Shown here piece by piece: positions 1 through 8,007 of a stretch of 37,027 nucleotides of DNA. Location of the stretch: NCBI GenBank assembly GCA_030668615.1, contig DAOUTQ010000014.1, positions 1-37,027 on the forward strand, read 5' to 3'. This DNA comes from Bacteroidales bacterium. GTDB taxonomy: Bacteria; Bacteroidota; Bacteroidia; Bacteroidales; UBA12077. Numbering within the stretch: the first letter of the stretch is position 1; each line of letters opens with the position of its first letter. The notes below the pieces were generated by a model that had not been told where the DNA came from, made no database searches, and saw only the letters and a list, made by a program, of their open reading frames with translations. The translations under genes were made by a program, and so were the position numbers.

Positions 1-2
1 GA

Positions 3-452
3 CTTGGTTGATTTTGCTATAAACTTACAGCAGGCTCATTTCTTAACACAGGCAGTTTGTATTTTGCAGACTATAAGCACTTTGTAACAAACTCTCCGTT
101 TTTAATTGGTGCTTCGGAGGGAAGCATGTTCAGACTGTTGGATTATTATGATTACAGTACAAACAAAAGCTATTTTGAAGGACATGCAAGATTAGAGAAT
201 GATAGAATGATCCTGAAACGATTACCTGTTTTGAACAAAACTTTAATGAGAGAAGTAATTTATTTTAATTACCTGGCGACAACCGGAAATAAGCCATATT
301 ATGAGATAGGCTATGGATTAAATCAAATTTTCCTCATGTTTAATGTAGAAATTTTTGCAGGATTTAGTGGCTCAAAGCATGAGTACACCGGAATTAAAAT
401 TGGAATTCCTTTCGTGGGCCGCAGTGGCAATTCGATTACCATTGGAGGTTAA
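3..452 (+). CDS. DUF5686-family protein, C-terminal fragment (5' end outside window or interrupted)
   Basis: The translated sequence (YKLTAGSFLNT, then ADYKHF, then FRLLDYYDYSTNKSYFEGHARLEN, and a closing TGIKIGIPF) reads like the last ~140 residues of the Bacteroidota DUF5686/carboxypeptidase-regulatory-like family. These are large outer-membrane proteins whose C-terminus is a beta-barrel. The function of the family is not established. The ORF track starts at a TTG at 57, but family-like sequence continues upstream in the same frame to the window edge (LG-x-FCYKLTAG), broken only by a TGA at 9-11. The TGA falls where family members, as I recall them, carry a variable residue, so no frameshift is needed to explain it. 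The gene is therefore either a fresh nonsense pseudogene, a sequencing error or a read-through case. It ends in TAA and is followed by a palindromic repeat. I am fairly sure of the family and unsure whether the gene is intact. Confidence 0.7.
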
Positions 453-476
453 TCGTCGGGTTTCCCTTGAGTTGTC

Positions 477-496
477 ATTCCCGCGCAGGCGGGAAT
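477..496. repeat. 20-bp palindromic dispersed repeat, copy 1 (ATTCCC-N8-GGGAAT type)
   Basis: ATTCCCGC and GCGGGAAT form perfect 8-bp arms around a 4-nt GCAG loop. The surrounding ~27 nt (tcattcc...ggaatctaaa) matches the complement of a second copy at 3340-3359, so this is a dispersed repeat and not a local hairpin. The ATTCCC-N8-GGGAAT form is the consensus published for Neisseria dRS3 repeats; I claim resemblance only, not descent. It lies just downstream of the DUF5686 gene and could also fold in the transcript. Confidence 0.75.
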
Positions 497-618
497 CTAA
501 ATACAAAATAAAACAAACGAAATTCTCCAATGGAAGCGACAGGAAGATAGATTATTTCAAGGATTTTTTTATTTTCACCAAATTTTTTAAAAGATGTTTT
601 TTTATAAGTTTTGGCAAT

Positions 619-647
619 AAAAAAAGCTTACCCGATATCAGGCAAGC
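619..647 (-). terminator. Rho-independent terminator for the minus-strand barrel gene
   Basis: Read on the minus strand, GCTTGCCTGATATCGGGTAAGC folds into an imperfect hairpin (two internal mismatches) and is followed by seven T residues. It sits about 30 nt after the stop codon of the barrel gene ending at 676. Confidence 0.6.
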
Positions 648-675
648 CCTCTATGTTATTTTTTTAATTATAATA

Positions 676-1338
676 TTAAAAATTTACACCTAAAGTAATT
701 GCAAGAGAACCAACCTTCTGATCAAATTTTTCTGTTCGGGAATTGCCGTCTGGATCAGTTATAACGCCCTTTAACTCTGGTTCGCCTAATCCAAAATATC
801 TAAAACCGACATTAAAATGTTCGTAAAAAATAAGTCCGCCGCCTACAGAAAACCCAAATGAAGTATATATATCAAATTCCATCCCCCAGGTTTCTTCGCC
901 CACGGTTATGCCACGGTTACCTGGTTTTATAAAGTTCAGACCTGCTTGAAATGCACCAAAAATTTCTATGTGGTCCAATATTTCTGTTTGATACTTTAAA
1001 CCTGTAAGTATTGGAAAATTCGATGTAAATTTTGTTGAGACGATACCATTATCAGGCATACCAAGTTCTTCTATAAGAAGTTCTTCTATATAAGATTCAT
1101 CATGTGTATTCAAAATCATAGTAATGCTGGTAACCCATCCAAGTTCAAGAGCACCAATAGATTTAGTGTATTCTGCACTAAAACCAAATCCTATTTTTGC
1201 ATATCCTGCACCTTCGCCACTATTATCACCAAAATCGCCGGTAGGAAGAGCTAAAAAACCATATATTAATTCCTGAGAATAGACATTAATGTTATAAAAC
1301 AAAATAAAGCAAAAAAATGAAACAAGAATTTTTTTCAT
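676..1338 (-). CDS. Outer-membrane beta-barrel protein, function unknown
   Basis: A protein of about 220 residues with a cleavable signal peptide (MKKILVSFFCFILFYNINVYSQ) followed by alternating hydrophobic and glycine-rich segments (GFGFSAEYTKS, FGFSVGGGLIFYEHFNVGFRYFGLG) and a C-terminal strand ending in aromatic F (LAITLGVNF). This pattern is typical of small OmpA-like or PorT-like barrels in Bacteroidota. The ORF track extends to a TTG at 1353, but that stretch contains the GGAGGA ribosome-binding site for the ATG at 1338, so I use 1338. A terminator follows and a TACTTTTG -7-like box lies about 70 nt upstream. It appears monocistronic. No substrate or role can be read from the sequence. 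Confidence 0.75.
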   Translation of the reverse strand: MKKILVSFFCFILFYNINVYSQELIYGFLALPTGDFGDNSGEGAGYAKIGFGFSAEYTKSIGALELGWVTSITMILNTHDESYIEELLIEELGMPDNGIVSTKFTSNFPILTGLKYQTEILDHIEIFGAFQAGLNFIKPGNRGITVGEETWGMEFDIYTSFGFSVGGGLIFYEHFNVGFRYFGLGEPELKGVITDPDGNSRTEKFDQKVGSLAITLGVNF

Positions 1339-1407
1339 ATTAATTCCTCCCAAGGATTAATAGTTAATTAACAAGTTACACCTAAAAGGGTGAAAAGCAA
1401 AATTTTA

Positions 1408-1415
1408 CAAAAGTA
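1408..1415 (-). promoter_or_regulatory. Candidate Bacteroidota -7 box (TACTTTTG) for the barrel gene
   Basis: On the minus strand TACTTTTG matches the TAnnTTTG consensus of the Bacteroidota primary sigma factor, about 70 nt before the ATG at 1338. I do not see a convincing TTTG -33 element at the expected distance, so the call is tentative. Confidence 0.3.
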
Positions 1416-1528
1416 TTTGATTAAAAGTAGGGTTTGTAATTAAAGTTAGAAATTACTGCAAAGTGAATAATTTACAGGTATACTGAATCTTTTTATTATT
1501 TTTACAGATTCTAATATTTTAATAAAGA

Positions 1529-2065
1529 ATGAATACCATTGATCTCGTATTTGCAATTTTATTGCTTTGGGCAGCATATCGCGGATATACAAAAGGTTTT
1601 ATTGTACAATTGGCAACGTTAGCTGCGTTATTGTTGGGAATCCTTGGAGCGATAATGTTTTCTGACTTTACTTCTGGGCTAATTATTAAACAATTTGATG
1701 TTGCTGGTCAGTATTTGCCTATTTTATCTTTTGCCGTTACGTTTATTGTAATTGTGATAGCGGTGCACTTATTAGCAAAAATGCTTAATAAACTTATTGA
1801 TGCTATAGCTCTTGGGATTGTTAACCGATTATTAGGAGTGCTGTTCTCAGTTTTGAAAATTGCATTTGTTGTAAGTATAATTTTGGTTTTAATAAATAAA
1901 GCAGATAATAGATATAATTTTATTCCCGACGAAACAAAGGATAATTCATTATTATATAAACCATTATCTAATTTTGCACCAATGATTTTCCCATATCTGA
2001 ATTTTGAAAAGATAAAGGAAAAGTTTGAAGAAGAAGAACAGAAAATACCAAATATATCAGTATAA
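1529..2065 (+). CDS. CvpA family inner-membrane protein
   Basis: A 178-residue protein with four hydrophobic segments (about residues 2-20, 27-50, 62-85 and 100-122) and the CvpA N-terminal signature (N-x-IDLVFAILLLWAAYRGYTKGF). The length matches the family. In Escherichia coli CvpA is linked to colicin V production and purF-operon expression, but in Bacteroidota its molecular role is unknown. The charged C-terminus (FEKIKEKFEEEEQ) is probably cytoplasmic. The gene starts at ATG 1529, and its stop lies 31 nt before the start of the PLP enzyme gene, so the two may be co-transcribed. The family call is firm; the function is not known. Confidence 0.85.
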   Translation: MNTIDLVFAILLLWAAYRGYTKGFIVQLATLAALLLGILGAIMFSDFTSGLIIKQFDVAGQYLPILSFAVTFIVIVIAVHLLAKMLNKLIDAIALGIVNRLLGVLFSVLKIAFVVSIILVLINKADNRYNFIPDETKDNSLLYKPLSNFAPMIFPYLNFEKIKEKFEEEEQKIPNISV

Positions 2066-2096
2066 AAACAAACAAAAAACATATAAAATAAAGAAA

Positions 2097-3278
2097 ATGG
2101 ATACAAAAAAATTAGGATTCGACACAAAGCTAGTACATGCAGGAGATTTTGAAGATGCAAATGGCAGTGCAGTTACACCAATTTATCAAACATCAACATT
2201 TGCTTTTAAAAACGCCAAACATGGTGCAGATTTATTTGCAGGTCGCGAAAAAGGATTTATATATACTCGTATTGGAAACCCTACTATTGGAGCATTAGAA
2301 GATAAGCTTGCTGAATTAGAAAATGGTTGTGGAGGAATAGCTTTAGCTTCAGGAATGGCTGCTGTAACTACGGTTTATATGGCATTTTTAGGTCAGGGTG
2401 AGCATATAGTTTGTACAAGCGCAGTTTACGGTCCTAGTCGGGCTGTTTTGGAAAGTCATTTTGCTAAATTTGGTGTTGAAGCTAGTTTTGTTGACACAGC
2501 TAACCTTGAAGCAATAGAAAACGCCATAAGACCAAACACAAAAGTGCTTTATCTGGAAACTCCGGCAAACCCAACAATTGCTTTAACAGATATTAAAAAA
2601 GCAACTGAAATTGCACATAAAAAGGGGATAATCGTTGTTGTTGATAATACTTTTTGTAGTCCTTATTTACAAAGACCATTAGATCTTGGTGCTGATGTTG
2701 CTTTACATTCATTAACAAAATTCATTAACGGACATGCTGATATCGTTGGTGGAGCTTTAATAGCAAAAGATCCTGAAGTATACCAGAAACTTAGAAAAAC
2801 TATGATTTACATGGGAGGAAACATGGATCCTCATCAAGCATATTTAGTAATACGTGGTGTAAAAACATTGAGTATTAGAATTGACAGAGCACAAGAAAAT
2901 GCTATGAAAGTTGCTGAATATCTTGAAAATCATCCTAAAGTTGACTGGGTTAAATATCCTGGATTAAAATCATTCCCACAATATGAATTAGCTCAAGAGC
3001 AAATGAGTGGTCCTGGTGCTATGATAAGCTTTGAGCTTAAAGGAGGATGTGAAGCCGGAATAACATTAATGGATAACGTTCATTTAGCATTAATAGCAGT
3101 TTCCTTGGGTGGTGTTGAGTCGTTAATTCAGCATCCTGCTTCAATGACACATGCTGGCGTACCAAAAGAAGCAAGATTAGAAGCAAATATTACTGAAGGT
3201 CTTGTAAGATATGCTGTTGGTATTGAAAATGTGGATGATATTATTGCCGATTTAGATCACGCATTAGCTAAAATATAA
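2097..3278 (+). CDS. Methionine gamma-lyase-like PLP enzyme (Cys/Met metabolism family)
   Basis: A 393-residue cytosolic fold-type I PLP enzyme of the trans-sulfuration family (cystathionine gamma-synthase/lyase, methionine gamma-lyase, O-acetylhomoserine sulfhydrylase). Visible signatures are YTRIGNPT near residue 56, SGMAA near 85, the active-site tyrosine region VYGPSR (Y111), VDNTF (D183) and the PLP lysine in HSLTKFINGHADIVGG (K208). Overall sequence most resembles enzymes annotated as methionine gamma-lyase, which split methionine into methanethiol, ammonia and 2-oxobutyrate. However, the Cys that follows Tyr-Gly in characterised methionine gamma-lyases (YGCT) is Pro here, so another gamma-elimination or gamma-replacement activity is possible. 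The ORF track runs to 2025 inside cvpA; ATG 2097 gives the family N-terminus (MDTKKLGFDTKLVHAG). It follows cvpA by 31 nt. Confidence 0.88.
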   Translation: MDTKKLGFDTKLVHAGDFEDANGSAVTPIYQTSTFAFKNAKHGADLFAGREKGFIYTRIGNPTIGALEDKLAELENGCGGIALASGMAAVTTVYMAFLGQGEHIVCTSAVYGPSRAVLESHFAKFGVEASFVDTANLEAIENAIRPNTKVLYLETPANPTIALTDIKKATEIAHKKGIIVVVDNTFCSPYLQRPLDLGADVALHSLTKFINGHADIVGGALIAKDPEVYQKLRKTMIYMGGNMDPHQAYLVIRGVKTLSIRIDRAQENAMKVAEYLENHPKVDWVKYPGLKSFPQYELAQEQMSGPGAMISFELKGGCEAGITLMDNVHLALIAVSLGGVESLIQHPASMTHAGVPKEARLEANITEGLVRYAVGIENVDDIIADLDHALAKI

Positions 3279-3288
3279 AAATTGTTTT

Positions 3289-3362
3289 GTCATTCCGGTT
3301 CCGGATAGGTATCTGGATACCAGAATCTTTAAGTTTTAGATTCCTGCATGCGCAGGAATGAC
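3289..3362. repeat. Dispersed palindromic repeat element, copy 2 (inverted relative to copy 1)
   Basis: The element is bounded by GTCATTCC (3289-3296) and its exact complement GGAATGAC (3355-3362). Its right half holds ATTCCTGC-ATGC-GCAGGAAT (3340-3359), an 8-bp stem with a 4-nt loop. The complement of this half matches copy 1 at 477-496 at nearly every base, including flanking tcattcc and aatctaaa. It lies in the gap between the PLP enzyme and tyrS and has no coding potential. Confidence 0.75.
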
Positions 3363-3400
3363 TTAAAATATATCAATGTTAATAAATTTATAATTGAAAA

Positions 3401-4693
3401 ATGAACTTCGTTGAGGAATTAAAATGGAGAGGCATGTTACACGATATTATGCCCGGAACAGAAGAGCAATTACAAAAAGAAATGACAGGTGCTTACGTAG
3501 GTATTGATCCTACTGCAAATTCTTTACATATAGGTCATTTAGTTAGTGTTATGATGCTTAAACATTTTCAAGCAGCAGGGCACAAGCCTTTTGTTTTAGT
3601 TGGTGGTGCAACAGGAATGATTGGTGATCCTTCAGGAAAATCACAGGAAAGAAACCTGCTTGACGAAAAAACTTTACGATATAATCAGGATTGTTTGAAA
3701 AAACAATTGGAAAAGTTGCTTGATTTTAATTCTGATATTGAAAATAGAGCCGAAATGGTTAATAATTACGATTGGATGAAAGAATATTCATTTCTGGAAT
3801 TTATTCGTGATATTGGCAAGCATATTACAGTAAACTACATGATAGCAAAGGATTCTGTAAAAAAACGAATTGGCGAAGAATCAAAAACTGGAATGTCATT
3901 TACCGAGTTTTCATATCAACTTGTTCAGGGAACCGATTTTTATCATTTGTATAAAGAAAAAAATTGTAAGCTTCAAATGGGAGGTTCCGATCAGTGGGGA
4001 AATATTACTACAGGAACTGAACTTATTCGTCGTAAATTAGGAGGCGAAGCTTTTGCACTTACTTGTCCGTTAATTACAAAAGCCGATGGTAACAAATTTG
4101 GAAAAACAGAAGAAGGAAATGTTTGGCTTGATGCGGAATTAACTACTCCATATAAGTTTTACCAGTTTTGGTTAAATGTTTCTGATGATGATGCTGAAAA
4201 GTACATCAAAATATTTACCATGCTTTCAAAAGAAGAAATTGACGCATTAATAGTTGAACATCGTGCAGAACCTCACCGCAGAGCATTGCAGCAGAGACTT
4301 GCAAAAGAAATGACCGTAATGGTTCATTCTGAAGCAGACCATGATACAGCTGTTTCTGCTTCAAAAATATTGTTTGGTAAATCAACAACCGAAGAATTAA
4401 AAACAATCGATGAAAAAACTTTTCTTTCTGTATTTGATGGCGTTCCAATGTTTGATGTTGAAAAATCAAAATTAGATGCAGGAATAAATATTTTGAATTT
4501 GTTGGCCGAAGAAACTCAAGTATTTCCTTCGAAAGGAGATTTAAGAAGAACAATTAAGGCCGGAGGAGTTAGTCTTAACAAGGAAAAAGTTGCAGGCGAA
4601 GAAATAACAATCAGTTCTGAACGTTTACTCAATAATAAATACCTTTTGGTACAAAAGGGAAAGAAAAATTACTTTTTAATAAGAGCAATTTAA
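3401..4693 (+). CDS. tyrS: Tyrosyl-tRNA synthetase
   Basis: This enzyme attaches tyrosine to tRNA-Tyr in the cytosol using ATP. The 430-residue length fits bacterial TyrS. The class I HIGH motif is intact (HIGH, residues 43-46, in [11 protein letters not shown]), the tyrosine-binding region reads QGTDFYHLY and [10 protein letters not shown], and the KMSKS loop appears as KFGKT near residue 233. The C-terminal ~65 residues ([18 protein letters not shown], then [14 protein letters not shown]) form the S4 RNA-binding domain. Start ATG 3401 gives the expected [13 protein letters not shown]-terminus. It follows a repeat element, so it probably has its own promoter, though I cannot place one confidently. 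There is a 36-nt gap to the Wzz-like gene. Confidence 0.97.
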   Translation: MNFVEELKWRGMLHDIMPGTEEQLQKEMTGAYVGIDPTANSLHIGHLVSVMMLKHFQAAGHKPFVLVGGATGMIGDPSGKSQERNLLDEKTLRYNQDCLKKQLEKLLDFNSDIENRAEMVNNYDWMKEYSFLEFIRDIGKHITVNYMIAKDSVKKRIGEESKTGMSFTEFSYQLVQGTDFYHLYKEKNCKLQMGGSDQWGNITTGTELIRRKLGGEAFALTCPLITKADGNKFGKTEEGNVWLDAELTTPYKFYQFWLNVSDDDAEKYIKIFTMLSKEEIDALIVEHRAEPHRRALQQRLAKEMTVMVHSEADHDTAVSASKILFGKSTTEELKTIDEKTFLSVFDGVPMFDVEKSKLDAGINILNLLAEETQVFPSKGDLRRTIKAGGVSLNKEKVAGEEITISSERLLNNKYLLVQKGKKNYFLIRAI

Positions 4694-4729
4694 TTAATTC
4701 TGAATTAATCACAATTTAAATAGTTCATC

Positions 4730-5626
4730 ATGCAGGAACAGCCTTATAATTATGATTCAACTGATATTGTGCGGTTTATGTTTAAGCATAAGTGGCCGAT
4801 AATAATTGTTACACTGGTTGCGGCAGTTGCAGCTATAATTGTTTCATATACAATTACTCCTAAATTTAAATCATCCGTAATTTTATTTCCAAAAACTCAA
4901 GTTGCAATTTCACATGCTCTTACAACCTCAGAATTATTAGATCCTGATGATCATATATTGAATTTTGGCGACGAAGAAGCAACAGAACAACTTATTCAAA
5001 CGCTATATTCAGAAGATATCCGATTTAAGATTATCGAGAAATATGATTTAATTAATCATTATAAAATTGATTCTGACAGTGAATATCCAATGACAAAACT
5101 GCATGAAGAGTTTACAGATAATATCAAATTTAAAAGAACAGAATATCAGGCAGTAGAAATAAATGTGATGGATGCTGATCCTGTAATGGCAGCAAATATT
5201 GCTAACGAAATAGCATCTTTACTTGACTCTGTTTTAAACCGAATGCAAAATGAAGTTGCAGTAGAAATACTTAAGGTTGTTGAGGAAGAATACAATTTAT
5301 TGGAGGCTGAAATTCAAGGTATTGAAAATGCTTTAACTAAGTTTAAAGGAAAATCATCAGATCCAAAATATATTTCTTTGTCTGAACAACTTGTAAATGA
5401 AAACAAACGGTTTAGTGATATTAAATCAAAACTAACTGAAGCAAGAGTAAATGCAAATCAGAATTTACCTCGAAAGTTTCTGGTAACAAAAGCATATGTG
5501 GCAGAAAAAAAATCCTATCCTGTTCGTTGGTTGATATGTGTTGTTTCAACCGTCTCTGCTTTTATCTTTGCAGTTTTAATGATGCTTTTTATAGAGCGAT
5601 ATAAAGATCTTTTAAAAACTAAATAA
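4730..5626 (+). CDS. Wzz/chain-length-determinant-type polysaccharide co-polymerase
   Basis: A 298-residue inner-membrane protein with the PCP topology: a short cytoplasmic N-terminus, TM1 (WPIIIVTLVAAVAAIIVSYTI, about residues 23-43), a large periplasmic coiled-coil-rich domain, and TM2 near the C-terminus (WLICVVSTVSAFIFAVLMMLF, about residues 268-289). The helical section DADPVMAANIANEIASLLDSVLNRMQNEVA is typical of the Wzz family. There is no fused tyrosine kinase. Such proteins set the chain length of O-antigen or exopolysaccharide. The next gene, starting 8 nt later, encodes an O-antigen ligase/polymerase, which supports a role in surface-glycan assembly, although no other glycan genes are adjacent. 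Confidence 0.82.
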   Translation: MQEQPYNYDSTDIVRFMFKHKWPIIIVTLVAAVAAIIVSYTITPKFKSSVILFPKTQVAISHALTTSELLDPDDHILNFGDEEATEQLIQTLYSEDIRFKIIEKYDLINHYKIDSDSEYPMTKLHEEFTDNIKFKRTEYQAVEINVMDADPVMAANIANEIASLLDSVLNRMQNEVAVEILKVVEEEYNLLEAEIQGIENALTKFKGKSSDPKYISLSEQLVNENKRFSDIKSKLTEARVNANQNLPRKFLVTKAYVAEKKSYPVRWLICVVSTVSAFIFAVLMMLFIERYKDLLKTK

Positions 5627-5633
5627 TCGGACA

Positions 5634-6959
5634 TTGTTAAAGGATAAAAATAAAACAGTTTTTTTTCTTATTTCTTTTTTATTTATTGCTTTAAACCTGG
5701 TATTTATTGCATATGATTTTTATTATATCGCATTCTTACCTGTTCTGATTTTATTTTTATTTACAGCTATTGTTTCTATCGATAAGATATTTTTAATAGC
5801 CGTTTTTTTTACTCCACTTTCAGTTCGTTTAGATGAATTTATACCCGGAATCCCGGTAAACCTGTCATTACCAACAGAACCTTTACTTGCTGGAATTTTG
5901 GTTTTATTTATATTCAAATTACTTCTGGATGGAAAGTTTGACAAAAAAATTCTTTTCCATCCGGTTTCTATTGCAATATTTATAAATCTTCTGTGGATAT
6001 TTATTACCAGCATAACAAGTACAATGCCAGGAGTTTCATTTAAATTCTTTCTTTCTAGGCTTTGGTTTGTTGTTGGAGCTTATTTCTTAGCAACACACAT
6101 ATTCAATAATTACCGGAATATTGAAAGATTTATCTGGCTGTATATCATTCCGTTAGTTATAGTAATAATATATACAAATATTCGCTTGTCTGGTTATGGG
6201 CTTGATAATCAGAACGCCTCAAATTGGGTTGTAACACCCTTCTTTAATGATCATACCTCTTATGGAGCTATGCTTGTAATGTTTTTTTTCCCTTTGATTT
6301 ATTTCGCAACCAAGAATAAAAAGAATACTCTTCTAAAATTTTTATCAATTAGTGTCTTTCTGATTTTTTGTATTGCAATTGTATTGTCGTATACACGTGC
6401 AGCGTGGTTAAGTTTATTTGCAGGAGTCGGTTTGTGGATTTTAATAAAACTAAGGATTAAAATCAGGTATGTAATTATTGCCGGAATTACTTTAATTGCA
6501 TTGTTCTTTGTTGTGCAGAATAAAATAATTTATAATCTTGAAAAGAACGAATCTGAATCTTCCGGGAAATTTTCTGAGCATATAGAGTCAATGGCAAATA
6601 TTACTTCCGATGCTTCAAATACGGAACGAATAAACCGTTGGAAATGTGCATATAGAATGTTTAGAGAAAGGCCAATCTTTGGTTGGGGACCCGGAACATA
6701 TACGTTTCAATATGCACCCTTTCAGTTTTCGTACGATAGAACCATTATTAGTACAAACTTTGGTGATTTAGGGAACGCTCATAGTGAATATTTAGGGCCT
6801 CTGTCTGAGTCAGGTGTATTAGGAATGTTGTCGTTTATGTTTGTTGTTTTTATGGCTTTTAGAACCGGATATAAAGTATTTCACAAAACAAAATCAAAAC
6901 AAATACGAAACATTACTTTGTTTATTATTCTTGGATTAGCAACGTATTTCATCCACTGA
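5634..6959 (+). CDS. O-antigen ligase/polymerase (Wzy/WaaL family), truncated by an in-frame TGA
   Basis: A polytopic inner-membrane protein with about ten hydrophobic segments and the family's large periplasmic loop. Diagnostic stretches are LSYTRAAWLSLFAG, RINRWKCAYRMFRERPIFGWGPGTY and NAHSEYLGPLSESGVLG. Members join or polymerise O-antigen or other polysaccharide units at the periplasmic face. The start is a TTG at 5634: the frame is closed by TAA at 5613-5615, and no ATG occurs before residue 130. The start lies 7 nt after the Wzz-like stop, suggesting translational coupling. The ORF ends at TGA 6957-6959 in the middle of a conserved motif (YFIH*FLNNFLDTDK, where I recall G in relatives), and the same frame continues to TAA at 7077-7079. 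As annotated the protein lacks its last ~40 residues. Confidence 0.87.
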   Translation: MLKDKNKTVFFLISFLFIALNLVFIAYDFYYIAFLPVLILFLFTAIVSIDKIFLIAVFFTPLSVRLDEFIPGIPVNLSLPTEPLLAGILVLFIFKLLLDGKFDKKILFHPVSIAIFINLLWIFITSITSTMPGVSFKFFLSRLWFVVGAYFLATHIFNNYRNIERFIWLYIIPLVIVIIYTNIRLSGYGLDNQNASNWVVTPFFNDHTSYGAMLVMFFFPLIYFATKNKKNTLLKFLSISVFLIFCIAIVLSYTRAAWLSLFAGVGLWILIKLRIKIRYVIIAGITLIALFFVVQNKIIYNLEKNESESSGKFSEHIESMANITSDASNTERINRWKCAYRMFRERPIFGWGPGTYTFQYAPFQFSYDRTIISTNFGDLGNAHSEYLGPLSESGVLGMLSFMFVVFMAFRTGYKVFHKTKSKQIRNITLFIILGLATYFIH

Positions 6960-7079
6960 TTTTTAAACAATTTTCTGGATACGGATAAAGCATCAATTCC
7001 TGTTTGGGGATTTATTGCGATATTGGTGGCTTTGGATATTAATAAAGAAAGTATTATAGAGCAACAAGGGCAAAAATAA
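6960..7079 (+). pseudogene. In-frame continuation of the O-antigen ligase after the TGA
   Basis: Thirty-nine codons in the same frame as the ligase encode FLNNFLDTDKASIPVWGFIAI followed by LVALDINKESIIEQQGQK and TAA. The LNNFLDTDK...P-x-W motif belongs to the C-terminus of Bacteroidota O-antigen ligases, so this is the missing end of the upstream gene and not a separate gene. The separating codon is TGA where GGA (Gly) would fit, a single-base change. Whether it is mutation, sequencing error or read-through cannot be told from the sequence. Confidence 0.7.
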
Positions 7080-7085
7080 AAGCAT

Positions 7086-7117
7086 AAAAAAAGCCTTTCA
7101 ATTGAAAGGCTTTTTAT
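7086..7117. terminator. Bidirectional Rho-independent terminator
   Basis: AAGCCTTTCAA followed directly by TTGAAAGGCTT is a perfect 11-bp palindrome with an A-run on the left and a T-run on the right. It serves both the ligase (plus strand) and the barrel gene (minus strand). Its position 7 nt after the distal TAA at 7079, and not near the TGA at 6959, supports the longer ligase reading frame as the original gene. Confidence 0.85.
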
Positions 7118-7132
7118 TTTTTATGGGTTTCA

Positions 7133-7924
7133 TTAGAAATGAAATAACAATACCAAAGCGCCGCTTGCCGTATTAGATATAGAAAATTCAGAAGAACCTG
7201 CATCATAAATTTCGGTTGTTCCAGTTTCCGGATCATAGCTTCTTTCACCAGTATTTTGGTATCCTAAACCAAGTCCAAATTCACCTGCAAGAGATATTTT
7301 AGGAGCGAAAAAGTATTCAGCACCAACAAGGAGTCTTGCAAAAACTTCAATTGTGTTTCCTCCTTCTTCGGTATAGCCACCATTATTAATAACAGCATCT
7401 TCAAACGTTACTATACCGGTAACATCATTGCCAAAATAATCTGCTCCTGTATAAGGAATTTTATTAAAACCGGCTTCATAACCCCAAAAACCAACTAAAC
7501 GATTTCTGATAGGCCTGTGCTTTTCAACGCCTAATGAAAGGCCAATATTAAGAGAGTTTTGTTTTAATACATCAATTTCACTTGCATCAACAGGATTCCC
7601 GTCTTTTATTGATGAAGATGTATAACCAATTCTTAAGCCCATTCTAAAAGCCTTGTTTTCCTGCACATAATATTTTGCAAATAACTGTCCAGGTCTTTGA
7701 GCTGTAAAAGCAAATTCGGGAGCTACGTTAGTGCTGCCAGAAACAAGAGCTAAGTTTCCAACGTAATCCAAAAACGGAACCGCATCTATTCCAATAACCC
7801 AATCACCTTTTTCAGGTAAAATTGCTATGTTTTTTTTATTGTAAATCTGATTAGAACTATTCTCTTGCGCATTAATCGAGAGGAATAGAAAAGCCAATAG
7901 GGTTAATAATAATATTTTTTTCAT
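7133..7924 (-). CDS. Outer-membrane beta-barrel protein, function unknown
   Basis: A 263-residue protein with a signal peptide (MKKILLLTLLAFLFLSINAQ) and a barrel-like body: KGDWVIGIDAVPFLDYVGNL near residue 40, strands such as LFAKYYVQENKAFRMGLRIGY and ISLAGEFGLGLGYQNTG, and a C-terminal LVLLFHF with terminal aromatic. Bacteroidota encode many such small barrels of unknown function. The start ATG at 7924 is unambiguous. It is convergent with the ligase gene across a shared terminator and divergent from the lipoprotein gene at 8008, so it is probably monocistronic. Confidence 0.7.
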   Translation of the reverse strand: MKKILLLTLLAFLFLSINAQENSSNQIYNKKNIAILPEKGDWVIGIDAVPFLDYVGNLALVSGSTNVAPEFAFTAQRPGQLFAKYYVQENKAFRMGLRIGYTSSSIKDGNPVDASEIDVLKQNSLNIGLSLGVEKHRPIRNRLVGFWGYEAGFNKIPYTGADYFGNDVTGIVTFEDAVINNGGYTEEGGNTIEVFARLLVGAEYFFAPKISLAGEFGLGLGYQNTGERSYDPETGTTEIYDAGSSEFSISNTASGALVLLFHF

Positions 7925-8007
7925 ATTAATTTAAATTAGTTTATTTTCGTGTGAAATTAGGTTTAATAATTGATTCAACAAAAACATAATAAAAGTAATT
8001 AATAACA

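Noticed and set aside
355-693. 112-aa plus-strand ORF overlapping the DUF5686 end
   Set aside because: It lies in another frame of the DUF5686 gene, then crosses the palindromic repeat and the terminator; the sequence is low-complexity and not protein-like.
1708-2160. 150-aa minus-strand ORF opposite cvpA and the PLP enzyme gene
   Set aside because: It is the shadow of two well-supported genes on the other strand.
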